Origin: Ahaetulla prasina
Taxonomy: Eukaryota; Chordata; Lepidosauria; Squamata; Colubridae
Assembly: GCF_028640845.1 (NCBI RefSeq)
Contig: NC_080543.1
Coordinates: 14,851,858-14,915,857 of the forward strand
Length of the DNA stretch: 64,000 nucleotides
Direction of reading: 5' to 3'
The position numbers and the translations under genes were made by a program. The notes beneath the pieces are model-generated. The model was not told the origin of the DNA and did not search any database. It worked only from the letters and a program-made list of their open reading frames with translations. Below, piece by piece: positions 20,685 to 30,597 of this stretch. Numbering within the stretch: the first letter of the stretch is position 1; each line of letters begins with the position of its first letter.

Positions 20685-21600
20685 CAATTCAAGGTGCTGG
20701 TTGTCACCTTTAAAGCCCTTCATGGCTTGGGACCAGGTTGTCTGAGAGATTGTCTCTTGCCAGTCACATCCACCTGACCCTTTAGAGCAGGGAGGCAAGG
20801 AATGTTGTGGGTCCCATCTCTAAAGGAGATGCACCTGGTGGGACCCAGAAGAAGGGCCTTCTCCGTGGTGGATCCCTCTCTCTGGAACTGTTGTGGTCTG
20901 TCAGCAGCCTACAGAGCTGGCAACGGAGTCGGACAGTGATGAGGCTGAGGTGAGACCAGAGCCATCGGGAAGTGAGGTGCGGACTCCAGAGCCTCCAGAG
21001 ACTGATAGTAGTGAGGCAGAGGAACAGGAGGAGCCTGTTCCTAATGCACGCATGAGAAGAGCTGCCAGAAGGCAAGGGCAGCTCAAGCAGAGAGGACAAC
21101 TCGGGAGTAGGGCCAAGAAATGATTGGCCCCTCCCATAAGGCTTAAAATAGACCAGCACTGGTGTTTCAGCTTTGCCGGAAAACAACATTGTAGCTGCGT
21201 CTTCTGCTTCGTCCTCTGCTTCGTGTACGTCTTTGTTTTTGTGGCTTCTGGACGTTTGCCAGGAAGGGCCTTTGGCAGTTTGCCTAATTGGACTAAGCTT
21301 TGTGAGATAACTGAGGAATTTGTGTTGGGAGGCATTTGTTTTACTTTGAGTTGAATGATGCTGGGAATGAAGTAATTGCCAGCTGTTCAAATAAAGTTTG
21401 TTTTTCCACGGACTAAGTTTGGGCCTGGGTCACAACAGGAACGTCATTTTCCCAGAGATTAGAATGGCCCCCACTCTGACACTCTTCCAGAAGGTGCTAA
21501 AGATCTGGTTCTGCCAGCGGGCCTGTGGAACGCAGAGCGGGATGGAGCCCATGAAATGGCTTGTGTGTTATGTTGTTGCCAGGATGATGAGTTATTTTAT
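20685..21600 (+). mobile_element. L2-type LINE 3' fragment split by a solo LTR
   Basis: 20685-20888 reads FKVLVVTFKALHGLGP-like, LRDCLL and a damaged GRRAFSVVDPSL, the same tail as in the LINE at 9500-14003. After the LTR, 21443-21600 continues with the 3' portion (KVLKIWFCQ). The LTR target duplication GGAAC proves the order of events. Confidence 0.7.
20889..21437 (+). mobile_element. Solo LTR, 549 bp, TSD GGAAC
   Basis: Starts TGTTGTGGTC and ends GGGTCACAACA (short inverted ends TGTTGTG/CACAACA), with identical 5-bp flanks GGAAC at 20884-20888 and 21438-21442. It has a weak TTAAAATAG box (21143) and AATAAAG near the 3' end. A 5-bp duplication fits a Gypsy-type or retroviral LTR. The acidic frame 20893-21123 is LTR sequence, not a host gene. 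Confidence 0.88.
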
Positions 21601-21774
21601 TAATTTATTGTTGATTCAATGTTTTATTGATTTTATTGTTTTTTATATTGTGTATATATATATATATGTTTTCTGAGGACATATATATATGTATGTATGT
21701 ATATATATATATATATGTATATAGGTCTTTGGTTGTTCGGGTTTTCTCCCGTGTAAAATTGGAAATGTCTTGGC

Positions 21775-21808
21775 AACGTTTCGACGAAGTCTCATTCGTC
21801 ATCTTCAG
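21775..21808 (-). ncRNA. Hammerhead-like ribozyme core, Penelope family A (copy 2)
   Basis: Minus strand: CTGAAGA, spare T, GACGAA/TTCGTC hairpin with loop TGAGAC, GAAACGTT. The cleavage triplet is GTT, still of the NUH type. It differs from copy 1 in that base and lies at the 3' end of the GIY-YIG element, the position reported for hammerheads in Penelope terminal repeats. Confidence 0.6.
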
Positions 21809-22616
21809 GCTTCAGCTTCGTGCTTCTGGGAGCAATGTGTGATCGCAGCTGTTTCTTCCTTTTAACTGCTAGTGGGGGTTTGAACTGATTGGGTGGGAGC
21901 TTGGCTGTGCTCTGATTGGATGGGGTTTTCTGTGCTCTGATTGGCTGGGGTGTGTCCTGTGTTGGTGGCGGCTTGATTGTGCTCAGTCTAGTCTGTGCTG
22001 CAGGGGGATTTGAGCTGGTGAGCTGCATAGCTGTTGTTTGGCTTTGTGGTGGTGCTACATCTTCATAGTGGGTGTCAGTCTGCTGCATGTATGGATTGGA
22101 GGGGTTTGAAATGGCTAATGTTGCAGCTGCGGTCTGGCTTCTGGTCCTTGGTCGTGCTTCATGATCAGTGTGGGTTTGGGTCTGCTTTCTGGGTGGATGT
22201 GCGGTGGTGACATCCTGTGTGGACCTCGTGAGTGTGGGTCTGGTGTCATTCCTCGTGTTAGGGACTCGTTTGTCAATAAGGGCAGGTTTCCAAATGGCTG
22301 GTAGGCGGGAGGTATCATCTCGTTTGTTCATGCTGTGTGGGCGTTTTTCTATCTCAATGGCTTCTCTGATTATTCTGTTGTTAAAGTGTTCAGTTTTGGC
22401 GATAGTTCTGGTCTTTTTAAAGTCAATATCATGTCCTGTGACTTTAAAGTGTTGGACCAGGGAAGAAGTTGGTTCCTCTTTTTTGAATGAGTTCTTGTGT
22501 TCTTCAATGCGTGCACTTATTCTTCTGTTGGTTTGTCCAATGTATGTGGTGGGGCAGGCGGTGCATGGGATTTCAAGGAGTATATGAAATCCCATGCACC
22601 GCCTGCCCCACCACAT
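21792..22616 (-). pseudogene. Penelope GIY-YIG endonuclease C-terminal domain
   Basis: Open frame of 274 codons. The N-terminal part has IPCTACPTTYIGQTNRRISA and EEHKNSF, the second half of a GIY-YIG nuclease of the Penelope type (with the characteristic C-x-x-C and conserved R and H). It continues with LVQHFKVTGHDIDFKKTRTI and IIREAIEIEK, the usual downstream helix and conserved glutamate. The GIY half (seen as GVYEIPC in the inverted copy) and the whole reverse transcriptase are missing. The remaining 150 residues are a low-complexity tail. It would nick DNA in a complete element; here it is a fragment. Confidence 0.85.
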
Positions 22617-22670
22617 ACATTTGGAAACCTGCCCTTATTGACAAACGAGTATATATACACATATGCATGC

Positions 22671-23098
22671 TGATAAAGAAATAAAGGGAAACTAGCATAG
22701 ATCTTTTTCGAGCTATTTAGTTCTCATCAGCTAGCCATACCCTTACTCGGATTTGAACTTGGGCTGCCTGCATATGAGGCAGTTGTATTAACCTCTGAGC
22801 CACAAGTTCTCCTCCCTTTGTCAGCTTGAGCTTCAACAGAAGCTCAAGTGCTTCAACAGAAAAACACTTAATCTCTCCCCTGGCTCAAGCTGATAAAGGA
22901 GAAGAGCTTGTGGCTCAGAGATTAATACAACTGTCTAATATGCAGGCAGCCCAAGTTCAAATCCGAGTAAAGGTATGGCTAACTGATGAGAGCTCAATAG
23001 ATCTATGTTAGTTTCCTTTATTTCTTTGTCAGCAAATATAAATTTGGTATAAAATGGTTTGTGTGTGTGTACATACATACATATATATATATGCATAC
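22671..23098. repeat. Palindromic tRNA-like SINE pair, tandem copy 1 (428 bp)
   Basis: Head-to-head pair: left half on the minus strand, right half on the plus strand, centred near 22850. Each half has an A-box-like TGGCTCAGAGG and B-box-like AGTTCAAATCCGA (22953-22964 on plus), followed by GTATGGCTAGCTGATGAGA and a tail TTTCCCTTTATTTCTTT. The whole is repeated at 23099-23527. Confidence 0.75.
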
Positions 23099-23527
23099 TG
23101 ATAAAGAAATAAAGGGAAACTAGCATAGATCTTTTCGAGCTATTTAGTTCTCATCAGCTAGCCATACCCTTACTCGGATTTGAACTTGGGCTGCCTGCAT
23201 ATGAGGCAGTTGTATTAACCTCTGAGCCACAAGTTCTCCTCCCTTTGTCAGCTTGAGCTTCAACAGAAGCTCAAGTGCTTCAACAGAAAAACACTTAATC
23301 TCTCCCCTGGCTCAAGCTGATAAAGGGAGGAGAGCTTGTGGCTCAGAGATTAATACAACTGTCTAATATGCAGGCAGCCCAAGTTCAAATCCGAGTAAAG
23401 GTATGGCTAACTGATGAGAGCTCAATAGATCTATGTTAGTTTCCCTTTATTTCTTTGTCAGCAAATATAAATTTGGTATAAAATGGTTTGTGTGTGTGTA
23501 CATACATACATACATATATGCATACAT
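23099..23527. repeat. Palindromic tRNA-like SINE pair, tandem copy 2
   Basis: Copy of 22671-23098 at offset 428 with only a few differences. TA/TACA microsatellite (about 23069-23098 and 23500-23540) bounds each copy. Confidence 0.8.
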
Positions 23528-23539
23528 ACATATATATAT

Positions 23540-23615
23540 TCTTGTAAGCTACCTTGAGTCGCCATGTGTAAATAGGCGGCAGTATAAATTGCCAAATAAA
23601 TAAATATAAAAGTCA
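23540..23615 (+). mobile_element. L2/CR1-type LINE tail remnant
   Basis: TGTAAGCTACCTTGAGTCGC then GGCGGCAGTATAAAT and (AAAT)n, the common 3' end of such LINEs. Confidence 0.5.
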
Positions 23616-24004
23616 TTCTTCTAGATGATGATGATGATGATGAAGGAGAAGGTGATGATGGAGAATGATCAGTTTACTCTGCAGTCCTGGAATTTCCTGG
23701 CATGTCCAGGCCAGCCTTGTTTAACATTTCGGAGATCCGCCAAGATCAGCTGGAGGCTACGTTTTCTTGAAAGAAGAAAAAAATATCTCCACTTGGGGCA
23801 GAGAAATGCTCTATTTGCCTCAAGGCTGCTTAATGCAAAAGAAAAACATACTTCCCATATTAGCATCACAGACGGCTGGAGCTATCAATATTTGAATCCC
23901 CATTTTAAATAGTTTGCCAGCAAAATTGCAGGCAAAGCAGAATGGGTGGGTGGATATGCTGTCAACTGTGGACTGTGAGGCAAAATCTTGATAAAGAATT
24001 AGGC

Positions 24005-24270
24005 AGGTTTTTTTTTTATTTGCATTTATATCCCGCCCTTCTCCGAAGACTCAGGGTGGCTTACACTATGTTAGCAATAGTCTTCATCCTATTTATATAT
24101 TTATATACAAAGTCAACTTATTGCCCCCAACAATCTGGGTCCTCATTTTACCTACCTTATAAAGGATGGAAGGCTGAGTCAACCTTGGGCCTGGTGGGAC
24201 TAGAACCTGCAGTAATTGCAGGCAGCTGTGTTAATAACAGACTCTTACCAGTCTGAGCCACAGAGGCCCA
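24005..24270 (-). mobile_element. tRNA-derived SINE with LINE-like tail
   Basis: On the minus strand: GTGGCTCAGACTGG (A box), GCAGGTTCTAGTCCC (B box), body TTGACTCAGCCTTCCATCC and AATGAGGACCCAGATTGTTG, and a tail GCCACCCTGAGTCTTCGGAG shared with the L2-type LINE 3' end (13922), then poly-A. Confidence 0.8.
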
Positions 24271-24284
24271 TAGTTGCAGGGGTG

Positions 24285-24640
24285 AGCTTCAAAAATTGTA
24301 GCAAGGGGTTCTCTGCCTGGTTGCTGGGTGGGCGTGGTCATGGTGGGTGTGGCCTAGTCGGCCTCCTGCACCATGGGGGGGGTTGTCCTCCCCAAGCTCT
24401 GGAGGCTTTTCTTCAGCCTCCAGGAGGCTGAAAATGGCCTCCCCAGGCTCTGGAGATAGGCCCATTTTTCCCCCTCCCCAAGCCTCCGCGTGCGCCCTGC
24501 ATTTACCTGCATCCAAATTGTGCTGGGTGGTAACTCCTGGGAGGGGCGGGGCCAGCCAGGAGTGGGATTTGGGAATTCTCTGAACTTCACAGAATCTTAG
24601 CTAGAGGTTCTCCCGAACCCCTGCGAACCCCCAGCAGCCC
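24285..24640. mobile_element. hAT-like fragment, GC-rich
   Basis: Starts CAGGGGTGAGCTTC and contains GGGTGGGCGTGGTCATGG-type sequence shared with the CAGTGGTGGGATTC family; the right terminus is not identifiable. Confidence 0.4.
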
Positions 24641-24719
24641 ATCCTTGGGCGGTTGCATTGGAATTTTAAGTGGGATGTCAACAAAACCCCTCCAGCACAT
24701 AAGTCAGGTTTTTTGGGCA

Positions 24720-24870
24720 AGATTTTTCAGAAGTAGTTTGCCATTGCCTCCTTCCTGAGGTTGAGAGAGAGTGACTGGCCCAAAGTCATCCAGTTGGCTG
24801 TGCCTAAAGTGGGACTATAAATAGTCTTCTGATTTCTAGCCTGATGCCCTAACCACTACACCAAACTAGC
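24720..24870 (-). mobile_element. tRNA-derived SINE, antisense
   Basis: Contains GTTTGCCATTGCCTCCTTCC, ACTGGCCCAAAGTCATCCAG and TAACCACTACACCAAACTAG; the last reversed gives a tRNA-like A box (TAGTGTAGTGGTTAGGG). A related copy is at 28200-28419. Confidence 0.6.
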
Positions 24871-24887
24871 ATTCTATCCATCTAATT

Positions 24888-25075
24888 GTTGTTATTGTTA
24901 GTCATGAAGTCGTGTCCGACCCATTGCAACCCCCATGGACAACGTTCCTCCAGGCCTTACTGTCCTCTACCATCCTCCGAAGTCCATTTAAACTCACGCC
25001 TGCTGCTTCAGTGACTCCATCCAGCCACCTCATTCTCTGTCGTCCCCTTCTTCTTTTGCCCTCATCTAATTAGTA
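24888..25075 (-). mobile_element. BovB (RTE) LINE fragment
   Basis: AGTCGTGTCCGACCCATTGC, CCCCATGGACAACG and CCTCCAGGCCTTACTGTCC are the reverse of the BovB 3' RT region, better preserved at 56920-57330. BovB is known for horizontal transfer among squamates, ruminants and others. Confidence 0.8.
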
Positions 25076-25892
25076 TCATTAAATATAAGATTTTTTTTAA
25101 AAAAAAGTTTACTTAACATCTTACTTCTGCAAACCTTTATTTTCCCTGAATATTTACATATTTTAAATCTAGGAAATCAAGTGTTCTATTGGTATGAGAT
25201 AGTTCTTAGGCGCAATAGTTCACAGGGCTGGCTTAAGCCTCGAGCTATCACAGGAAGCACTGTAGCCATGGTGTGAATTGTAGAAATAAATTTTGGAGTC
25301 CATTCTTGTAACACAATTGATTGGGCTGCCTAAGTCTATATTTGATATCTGCGGGGGTTTAAAAGCACTTTTATGGACAGATAACTTCTCAAAACTATAG
25401 TAGCTGATATTAAATTTCTTAATGTAAGATGCTTAGATGTTTATTTTTTTTAAGTACTCCATTATGTGCGGTTTGCATCCTCTCTAGGAGCAATTTTAAT
25501 GGACCGGAGCCATTATGTTTATGGATTCTTTTATTAAAAAAGTACTTGAGTCACATTGCAGCTGAAAATGCAGAAATGCCAATATTCAAAAGCCAGATAG
25601 TGCAGTCCAGACACTTGTATTAGACAACCTGGAACTCTTTGCGGAACATTAGGGATGTCACAACCTTTGCTTATAATGATTGAGGATAGTGGGAGTTGAA
25701 TCCAAAACACTTGAGGGCGTCAAATTCTCTTTCACTGTATGAATTTTTCTGATAGAATTTTAGAGGAAGAATGCAGATTATTCTCCTTCAGTCTATCGTG
25801 TGTGTTTTCTGATTTGCATCCTTTGGTCAATCAGTCTCCATGCGTTCTGAAATATTTCAGTTTTTTTCTACTGCCTAATTGATCTTCTAGTT
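25076..25892. other. Unassigned intronic sequence
   Basis: About 820 bp, AT-rich; no coding pattern, terminus or tandem repeat is recognised. Confidence 0.3.
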
Positions 25893-26198
25893 CAGAGGGG
25901 TCAAACTCGATTTCATTGAGGACCATATCAGGATTATGTTTGACCTCGGGGAGGGTGTGGCCAGCTTGACGTCATTTGTGTCGGGGCGCCTGTGGTGGCC
26001 CGAATGCTCTGCCAGTGAAAATGGGCTCCCAAGCTCCATTTTCGGATGCAACAGCCTCCTGCATCCCTTTGCTGGCAGAGGCACCGCAAGCTGGGGCCTC
26101 TGCCAGCCCCACGGGTCAGATGTAAGTTGGATCCAGGGCCAGATCTAAGCACCCCGTGGGCCGGATCTGGCCCTTGGGCCTTGAGTTTGACACCCCTA
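25893..26198. mobile_element. hAT-type MITE, GTGTCAAACTC family, copy a
   Basis: Ends CAGAGGGGTCAAACTCG and GAGTTTGACACCCCTA; flanks TTCTAGTT / ATCTAGTT match at 7 of 8. The interior alternates blocks such as GCTCCATTTTCGG and CTCTGCCAGCC. Confidence 0.82.
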
Positions 26199-26271
26199 AT
26201 CTAGTTGATAAAGCCATGTTCTTTCAAACATCGTAACTGCATGGTTGGGAAGATGAGAAGTAAATACAGGA

Positions 26272-26972
26272 GGTCCTTGACTTATGACCGGTCACTTAGC
26301 AACTGTTCAAATTTATGATGGACCTACCTTGAGACTAATTATAACCTGGATTTCAGTTGCTAGGCTCACAATTCCTCCTTTATCACAGTCACCTGACCGA
26401 ACTTTGGCCACATTTATGACCATTTGCAGTGTCCTGTGGTCCATATGACCACGTTTTACTACGTTTTTCTGAAAACTAGAATTTCCTTAACGACCAACTC
26501 AAAAAAAGTAGGTCACATTGGATCATCTTACGACCATCACAAGTTATGACTATGATGGACTAGCTCCATTCAGTCATAAATCAAGGCTACAAGTAAGTCC
26601 TTGACTTACGATCACAATTGAGCCCAAAATTTCCATTGCAAAATAAGACAGTTGTTAAGTGAATTTTAATACCTGTCTTGCCACCGTTGTTAAGTGAACC
26701 ACTGCAATTGTTAAACTAGTCACATGGTTGTTAAGTCCATCTGGCTTCCCCATTGACTTTGCTTGTCAGAAGGTCACAAAAGGTGATTGCGTGATCCCGA
26801 GACACTACAACCACCATAAATACATGCCAGTGGCCAGGCATCTGAATTTCGATTACATGACCACAGGATGCTTCAATGGTCGTAAGTGTGAAAAACGGTC
26901 ATAAGTCACTTTTTTTCACATAACTTCAAACAGCCACTAAAACAAATGGTTGTAAGTTGAAGATTACCTTAC
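26272..26972. mobile_element. TA-flanked self-complementary MITE, two units
   Basis: ACAGGAGGTCCTTGACTTATG at the left, a second start TACAAGTAAGTCCTTGACTT at 26590, and an end GTAAGTTGAAGATTACC. It contains GAAGGTCACAAAAGGTG and repeated GTTGTTAAGTGAA motifs. Confidence 0.7.
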
Positions 26973-26990
26973 CTGTATATCAGGGGTGAA

Positions 26991-27235
26991 ATCCAGCAGG
27001 TTCTGACAGGTTCTGGAGAACCGGTAGCGGAAATTTTGAGTAGTCCTGAGAACTGGCAAATACCACCTCTGGCTGGCCTCAGAGTGGGGAAGGAATGGAG
27101 ATTTTGCAGGATCCTTCCCCTGGAGTGGGGTGGGAATTGAGATTTCAGTATCCTTCCCCTGCCATACCCGCCACGCCACGCCCACCAAGCCACGCCCACA
27201 GAACCGGTAGTAAAAAAAATTGGATTTCACCACTG
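26991..27235. mobile_element. hAT-type MITE, CAGTGGTGAAATCC family, copy a
   Basis: Ends CAGGGGTGAAATCCA and TGGATTTCACCACTG; flanks CTGTATAT / CTGTCTAT (7 of 8). The interior has AGAACCGGTAG in inverted positions and a duplicated GATCCTTCCCCTGGAG-like block. Confidence 0.85.
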
Positions 27236-27981
27236 CTGTCTATGTAAGCAAATAGTGTTGTAATTTCTTTTGGAGAAACAGCTGTCCTGAACAGAACTGT
27301 GGAAGATTTGAACCTTCCCATCCAACAATCTGCTGTGTGAGAATGAGAACAGCATGGAGCAGCAAATGTACATGCAATTATGCAGATGCACAAGTATTGA
27401 TGGGCTGTGGTATCACACTAGTCTTTTTCCGTTTGCATGGCTCCCAGAGGCTCCACAGATATCAGTAAACTACTTCAAAAAGGGGTCAACTCTATCTTAG
27501 AATGTCTAGAATGCTTCCCCTAGTTAAAAAAAGAGAGAGAAAAAGAGACAAGGAACTGAAGGAAAAATAAAGCAAACATCAACTGTTAAACAAGTGTTTT
27601 AACCAGGCTTAAAGATGGAGGTTGGAGACCAGATCAATTAAGATGTCAGAAGCTCTTGAGGGGAAAATTGTTTCCCACAGTCCATTCTAGTTCTGGGTTT
27701 CTTTCGAGTTCCTCTTATTTGTGAGCTGTTACAAGATTGATTCTTTTCTATTTAGCAGTGCTTTGTCATCACTTGAAAAATACACCCTGTATCCTTCTCT
27801 AGCTAGAAATGTGGCACTAATTGGAATTAAACATGAGGAAAAGAAAAGAACCTCTTAGGACAACTATTGGAAAAATGTACAAACTAATTCCAGGCAAGAA
27901 TTCTTACATCCCTGTTTTGAAACTTCTCCTGGCTGCCAAAACAGCAGTGAAGAAGACAGTGCTTTACAAGCTGACTAAAGC

Positions 27982-27983
<2 letters not shown>

Positions 27984-28049
<66 letters not shown>

Positions 28050-28082
28050 CATCTTCTTCTTCTTCTTTTTCTTCTTCTTTTT
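27984..28082 (+). repeat. (ATT)n then (CTT)n microsatellite
   Basis: About 65 bp of ATT repeats passing into CTT. The poly-Leu/Ser open frame crossing it is an artefact. Confidence 0.95.
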
Positions 28083-28199
28083 GATTATGCATTTATTTGT
28101 TTGTTTACTGTCGCCGCACCAGTAAAAAGAAACACTGTGAGTCTTTGCTTAGAATTGAAAATGGTAAATCCGTTCTGCTACTTGAACATTTCTACAACT

Positions 28200-28419
28200 T
28201 TTGTATATTTATTTATTTGAATCCCACCCTTTTGCAAAGAACCCAAGGCGGTGAACATATCCTTCCTCCTTCTGTTTTGCTCACAGCAACAATCCTTTTG
28301 AGGTGGGTTGGGCTAAGAAAGAATTACTGGCTCAAAGTTATCCAGCCAGTTTTCATGGCTAAGGCAGGACTTGAACTCACAGTCTCCTGCTTTCTAGCCT
28401 GTTCCCTTAACCAGTAGAC
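28200..28419 (-). mobile_element. tRNA-derived SINE, antisense
   Basis: AGTTATCCAGCCAGTTTTCATG, TTGAACTCACAGTCTCCTGC (reverse B box) and CTTAACCAGTAGACC match the SINE at 24720-24870. Confidence 0.6.
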
Positions 28420-28476
28420 CAGGGGATCAAACTCAAGGCCCAGGGGCTGGGGCTGGATCTGGCCCATGGGGCCACC

Positions 28477-29066
28477 TGTTGTGACCTAGGCCCAAGTAGT
28501 TATTACCAGACACAATCAGTTCTAAACAAACGTATTTTATTAGAACAGTTGAGAATTACTTCATTCTTGGCTTAGTCCAAATTAATTCCAAAACAAATCC
28601 TTCAGAAAAAGTCCTTCGGCCTTATCACAAACCTTTGTCCTCTTTGGCACCCTGCCAAAGGCTTTTCTTGGCAAAGCCAGGAAGGCTAGAAACAAATGTA
28701 GCAATGTTGCTTTCCTACAAAGAGCCCAACGGTGCTACTCTTTTAAACTTTATGTGAGGGGCCAGTCATCTCCTGGTCTTACTCCCGAGTCGTCCTTGTT
28801 TCTTTAGCTGCTCTTGCCTTCTGGCAGCTCTTCACACGTGTGCACTAGGAACAGGCTCCTCCTGTTCCTCTGCTTCTCTGCTGTCCGCTTCTGGAGGCTC
28901 CAGAGTCCACGCATCACTCCCAGATGGCCCTGGCTCCATCTCTGCCTCGGATGCAGAGCCCACGTCCGGGCCTTCCCCAGAATCCAGGACTGGCCCATGG
29001 TCCTCCCCAGCCTCCTTACTGTCCGATTCCACTGCTAGCTCTGCGGGCTGCTGGCGGACCACAACA
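28477..29066 (-). mobile_element. Solo LTR, 590 bp, TSD CCACC
   Basis: TGTTGTGACC ... GGACCACAACA, with CCACC on both sides (28472-28476 and 29067-29071). In minus orientation the order of motifs equals that of 20889-21437. Confidence 0.88.
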
Positions 29067-29087
29067 CCACCCTGGAAACAATGAAGG

Positions 29088-29249
29088 TGTCAAGCCTGAA
29101 TTTGATCGGGGTGTGGGATTGTTTGTATCCTTAGGCATTCTGACGTGCATTCAGCTTGACACAGTTTGGAACTGAAGGCACGTCAGAATGCCCAAGGATA
29201 CAAACAATCCCCCACCCCAATCAGATGGTGCATTACTTGGAGCCTGACA
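29088..29249. mobile_element. Unnamed 162-bp hairpin element with 5-bp TSD
   Basis: TGTCAAGCCTG ... GGAGCCTGACA with GAAGG on both sides (29083-29087, 29250-29254). The two arms (about 29088-29154 and 29177-29249) are near-perfect inverted repeats around a loop of about 22 bases. TG/CA ends and 5-bp duplication are LTR-like, but the hairpin is not typical of an LTR. Confidence 0.65.
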
Positions 29250-29489
29250 GAAGGACTGGCCCGCAGTGCCTCTCCCAGCGAAAATGGAGCTCGGGAGCTC
29301 ATTTTATCTGGCGGAATGGTCCGGCCATCACAGGTGCCCCCAACATGAATGATGCCAAGTTGTTCATGCCCACCCTGGCTACACCCACTCCTACCGAGGT
29401 CAAACACAACCCTGATGTGGCCCTCAATAAAATCAAGTTTGACATCCCTGCACTAGACCAAACTGGCTCTCTATACTGATTGTAAAAAA

Positions 29490-29516
29490 CGAGAGAGAGA
29501 GAGAGAGAGAGAGAAG
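29490..29516 (+). repeat. (GA)n microsatellite
   Basis: Short GA run 54 bp upstream of the FAT3 exon acceptor at 29570. Confidence 0.85.
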
Positions 29517-29569
29517 GATAGAATTTGTACCCTTTTCTACACTAATGTTTTTCTTCAACGTTTGTGCAG

Positions 29570-29713
29570 GTTTCAGGATATTCATTAGTTGTGCAGGCTC
29601 AAGACAGCGGTAACCCTCCTTTGACGGCCACCGTGACGGTCAATGTTGACATTTCTGATGTGAACGATAACAGTCCCGTGTTTACACCTGCCAATTATAC
29701 AGCTGTGATTCAG
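29570..29713 (+). CDS. FAT3: FAT3 exon: repeat end with DVNDNSPVF linker
   Basis: Phase 0-0 exon of 144 bp (48 codons). The acceptor is CGTTTGTGCAG and the donor GTAAGC. It finishes the repeat of the preceding exon ([12 protein letters not shown], then [15 protein letters not shown]) and begins the next repeat ([10 protein letters not shown]). QAxDxG and DxNDNxP are the standard calcium-binding motifs at the end of a cadherin repeat. Joined with the preceding exon it restores [15 protein letters not shown] without a gap, which shows no exon is missing in the 12.9-kb intron between them. Confidence 0.93.
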
Positions 29714-30032
29714 GTAAGCTGATCCAAACCATTCCCAAAGGGCCCTCTCCTTCTGTCCGTTAAGATATAAAGATGTTTGCGTGCAATTTTGATCCCCGTT
29801 GAAGATTTATCAGCTTGCAATGCATGGTGTCATACCTTTCTTTGCAAGGAAAGGAAGCCGCAGTTTCCATAAGCTGGTTCATAAATGGGAACAAGGACTC
29901 AGAAGTTCTTGTTTGCTTAGTAGGTCTCTGCAAAGATTCCAAGTCTCAGAGAATTTGGATGGAGCTATTTTATTGAATTGCAGAGTTGAGTTTTCTAACC
30001 TAATGGCCATAGCAGGGGTGGTATTCACTTAC

Positions 30033-30597
30033 TGTTGTGACCTAGGTCCAAGTAGTTATTACCCAGATCCAATCAGTCCTAAACAAACATATTTTATTGC
30101 AAGAGCTGAGAACTACTTCATTCTCAGCTTAGTCCAAATTAATTCCAAAACAAAGTCCTTCAGAAAAAGTCCTTCGGCCTTACCACAAACCTTTGTCCTC
30201 TTTGGCACCCTGCCAAAGGCTTTTCTTGGCAAAGCCCCACAAAGTTCAGAAACAAGAGCTGTTGCTGCTCTTTTAAGCCTTATGGGAGGGGCCAATCATC
30301 TCCTGGCCCTACTCCTGAGTCGTCCTTTTTGCTTTAGCTGCTCTTGCCTTCTGGCAGCTCTTCGCATGCGTGCACTAGGAACAGGCTCCTCCTGTTCCTC
30401 TGCCTCTCTGCTGTCCGCCTTTGAAGGTTCCGGAGTCCACACATCGCTCCCAGATGGTCCTGGCCCCCTCTCTGCCTCTGACGCAGAACCCTCCTCTGGG
30501 GCCTTCCCCAGAGTCCAGGACTGGCCGATGGTCCTCCCTAGCCTCCTCACTGTCCAACTCCGCTACTAGCTCTGCAGGCTGCTGGCAGATCACAACA
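30033..30597 (-). mobile_element. Solo LTR, 565 bp, TSD CTTAC
   Basis: TGTTGTGACC ... CAGATCACAACA with CTTAC at 30028-30032 and 30598-30602. It is inserted in a CAGGGGTGGTATTCAC element of the CAGTGGTG hAT family that begins at 30013. Confidence 0.88.

Larger units (their letters stand above)
21650..22650 (-). mobile_element. Penelope-like element, family A, GIY-YIG end with inverted head
   Basis: The minus-strand element runs from about 22580 down to 21721: endonuclease (see next entry), linker rich in Thr/Pro/Gln, 3' UTR and the hammerhead-like terminus at 21775-21808, all abutting TA-rich microsatellite. At the head, 22540-22575 and 22585-22620 are 36-bp inverted arms; the plus-strand piece (22577-22650) reads GVYEIPCTACPTTYI then jumps to WKPALIDKRV. 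Confidence 0.85.
28420..29450. mobile_element. hAT-type MITE, GTGTCAAACTC family, copy b, carrying two nested insertions
   Basis: Ends CAGGGGATCAAACTCAAGG and AAGTTTGACATCCCTG; flanks CAGTAGAC / CACTAGAC (7 of 8). The LTR at 28477-29066 and the hairpin element at 29088-29249 are inserted, each with its own target duplication; removing them restores a normal member of the family. Confidence 0.82.

Noticed and set aside
22671..23527. CRISPR array or true tRNA genes
   Set aside because: Only two long repeats without spacers, in a vertebrate genome; the tRNA-like parts lack a proper acceptor stem and U33, so they are SINE heads.
27821..28084. Leucine-rich open frame
   Set aside because: Caused by the (ATT)n/(CTT)n microsatellite.
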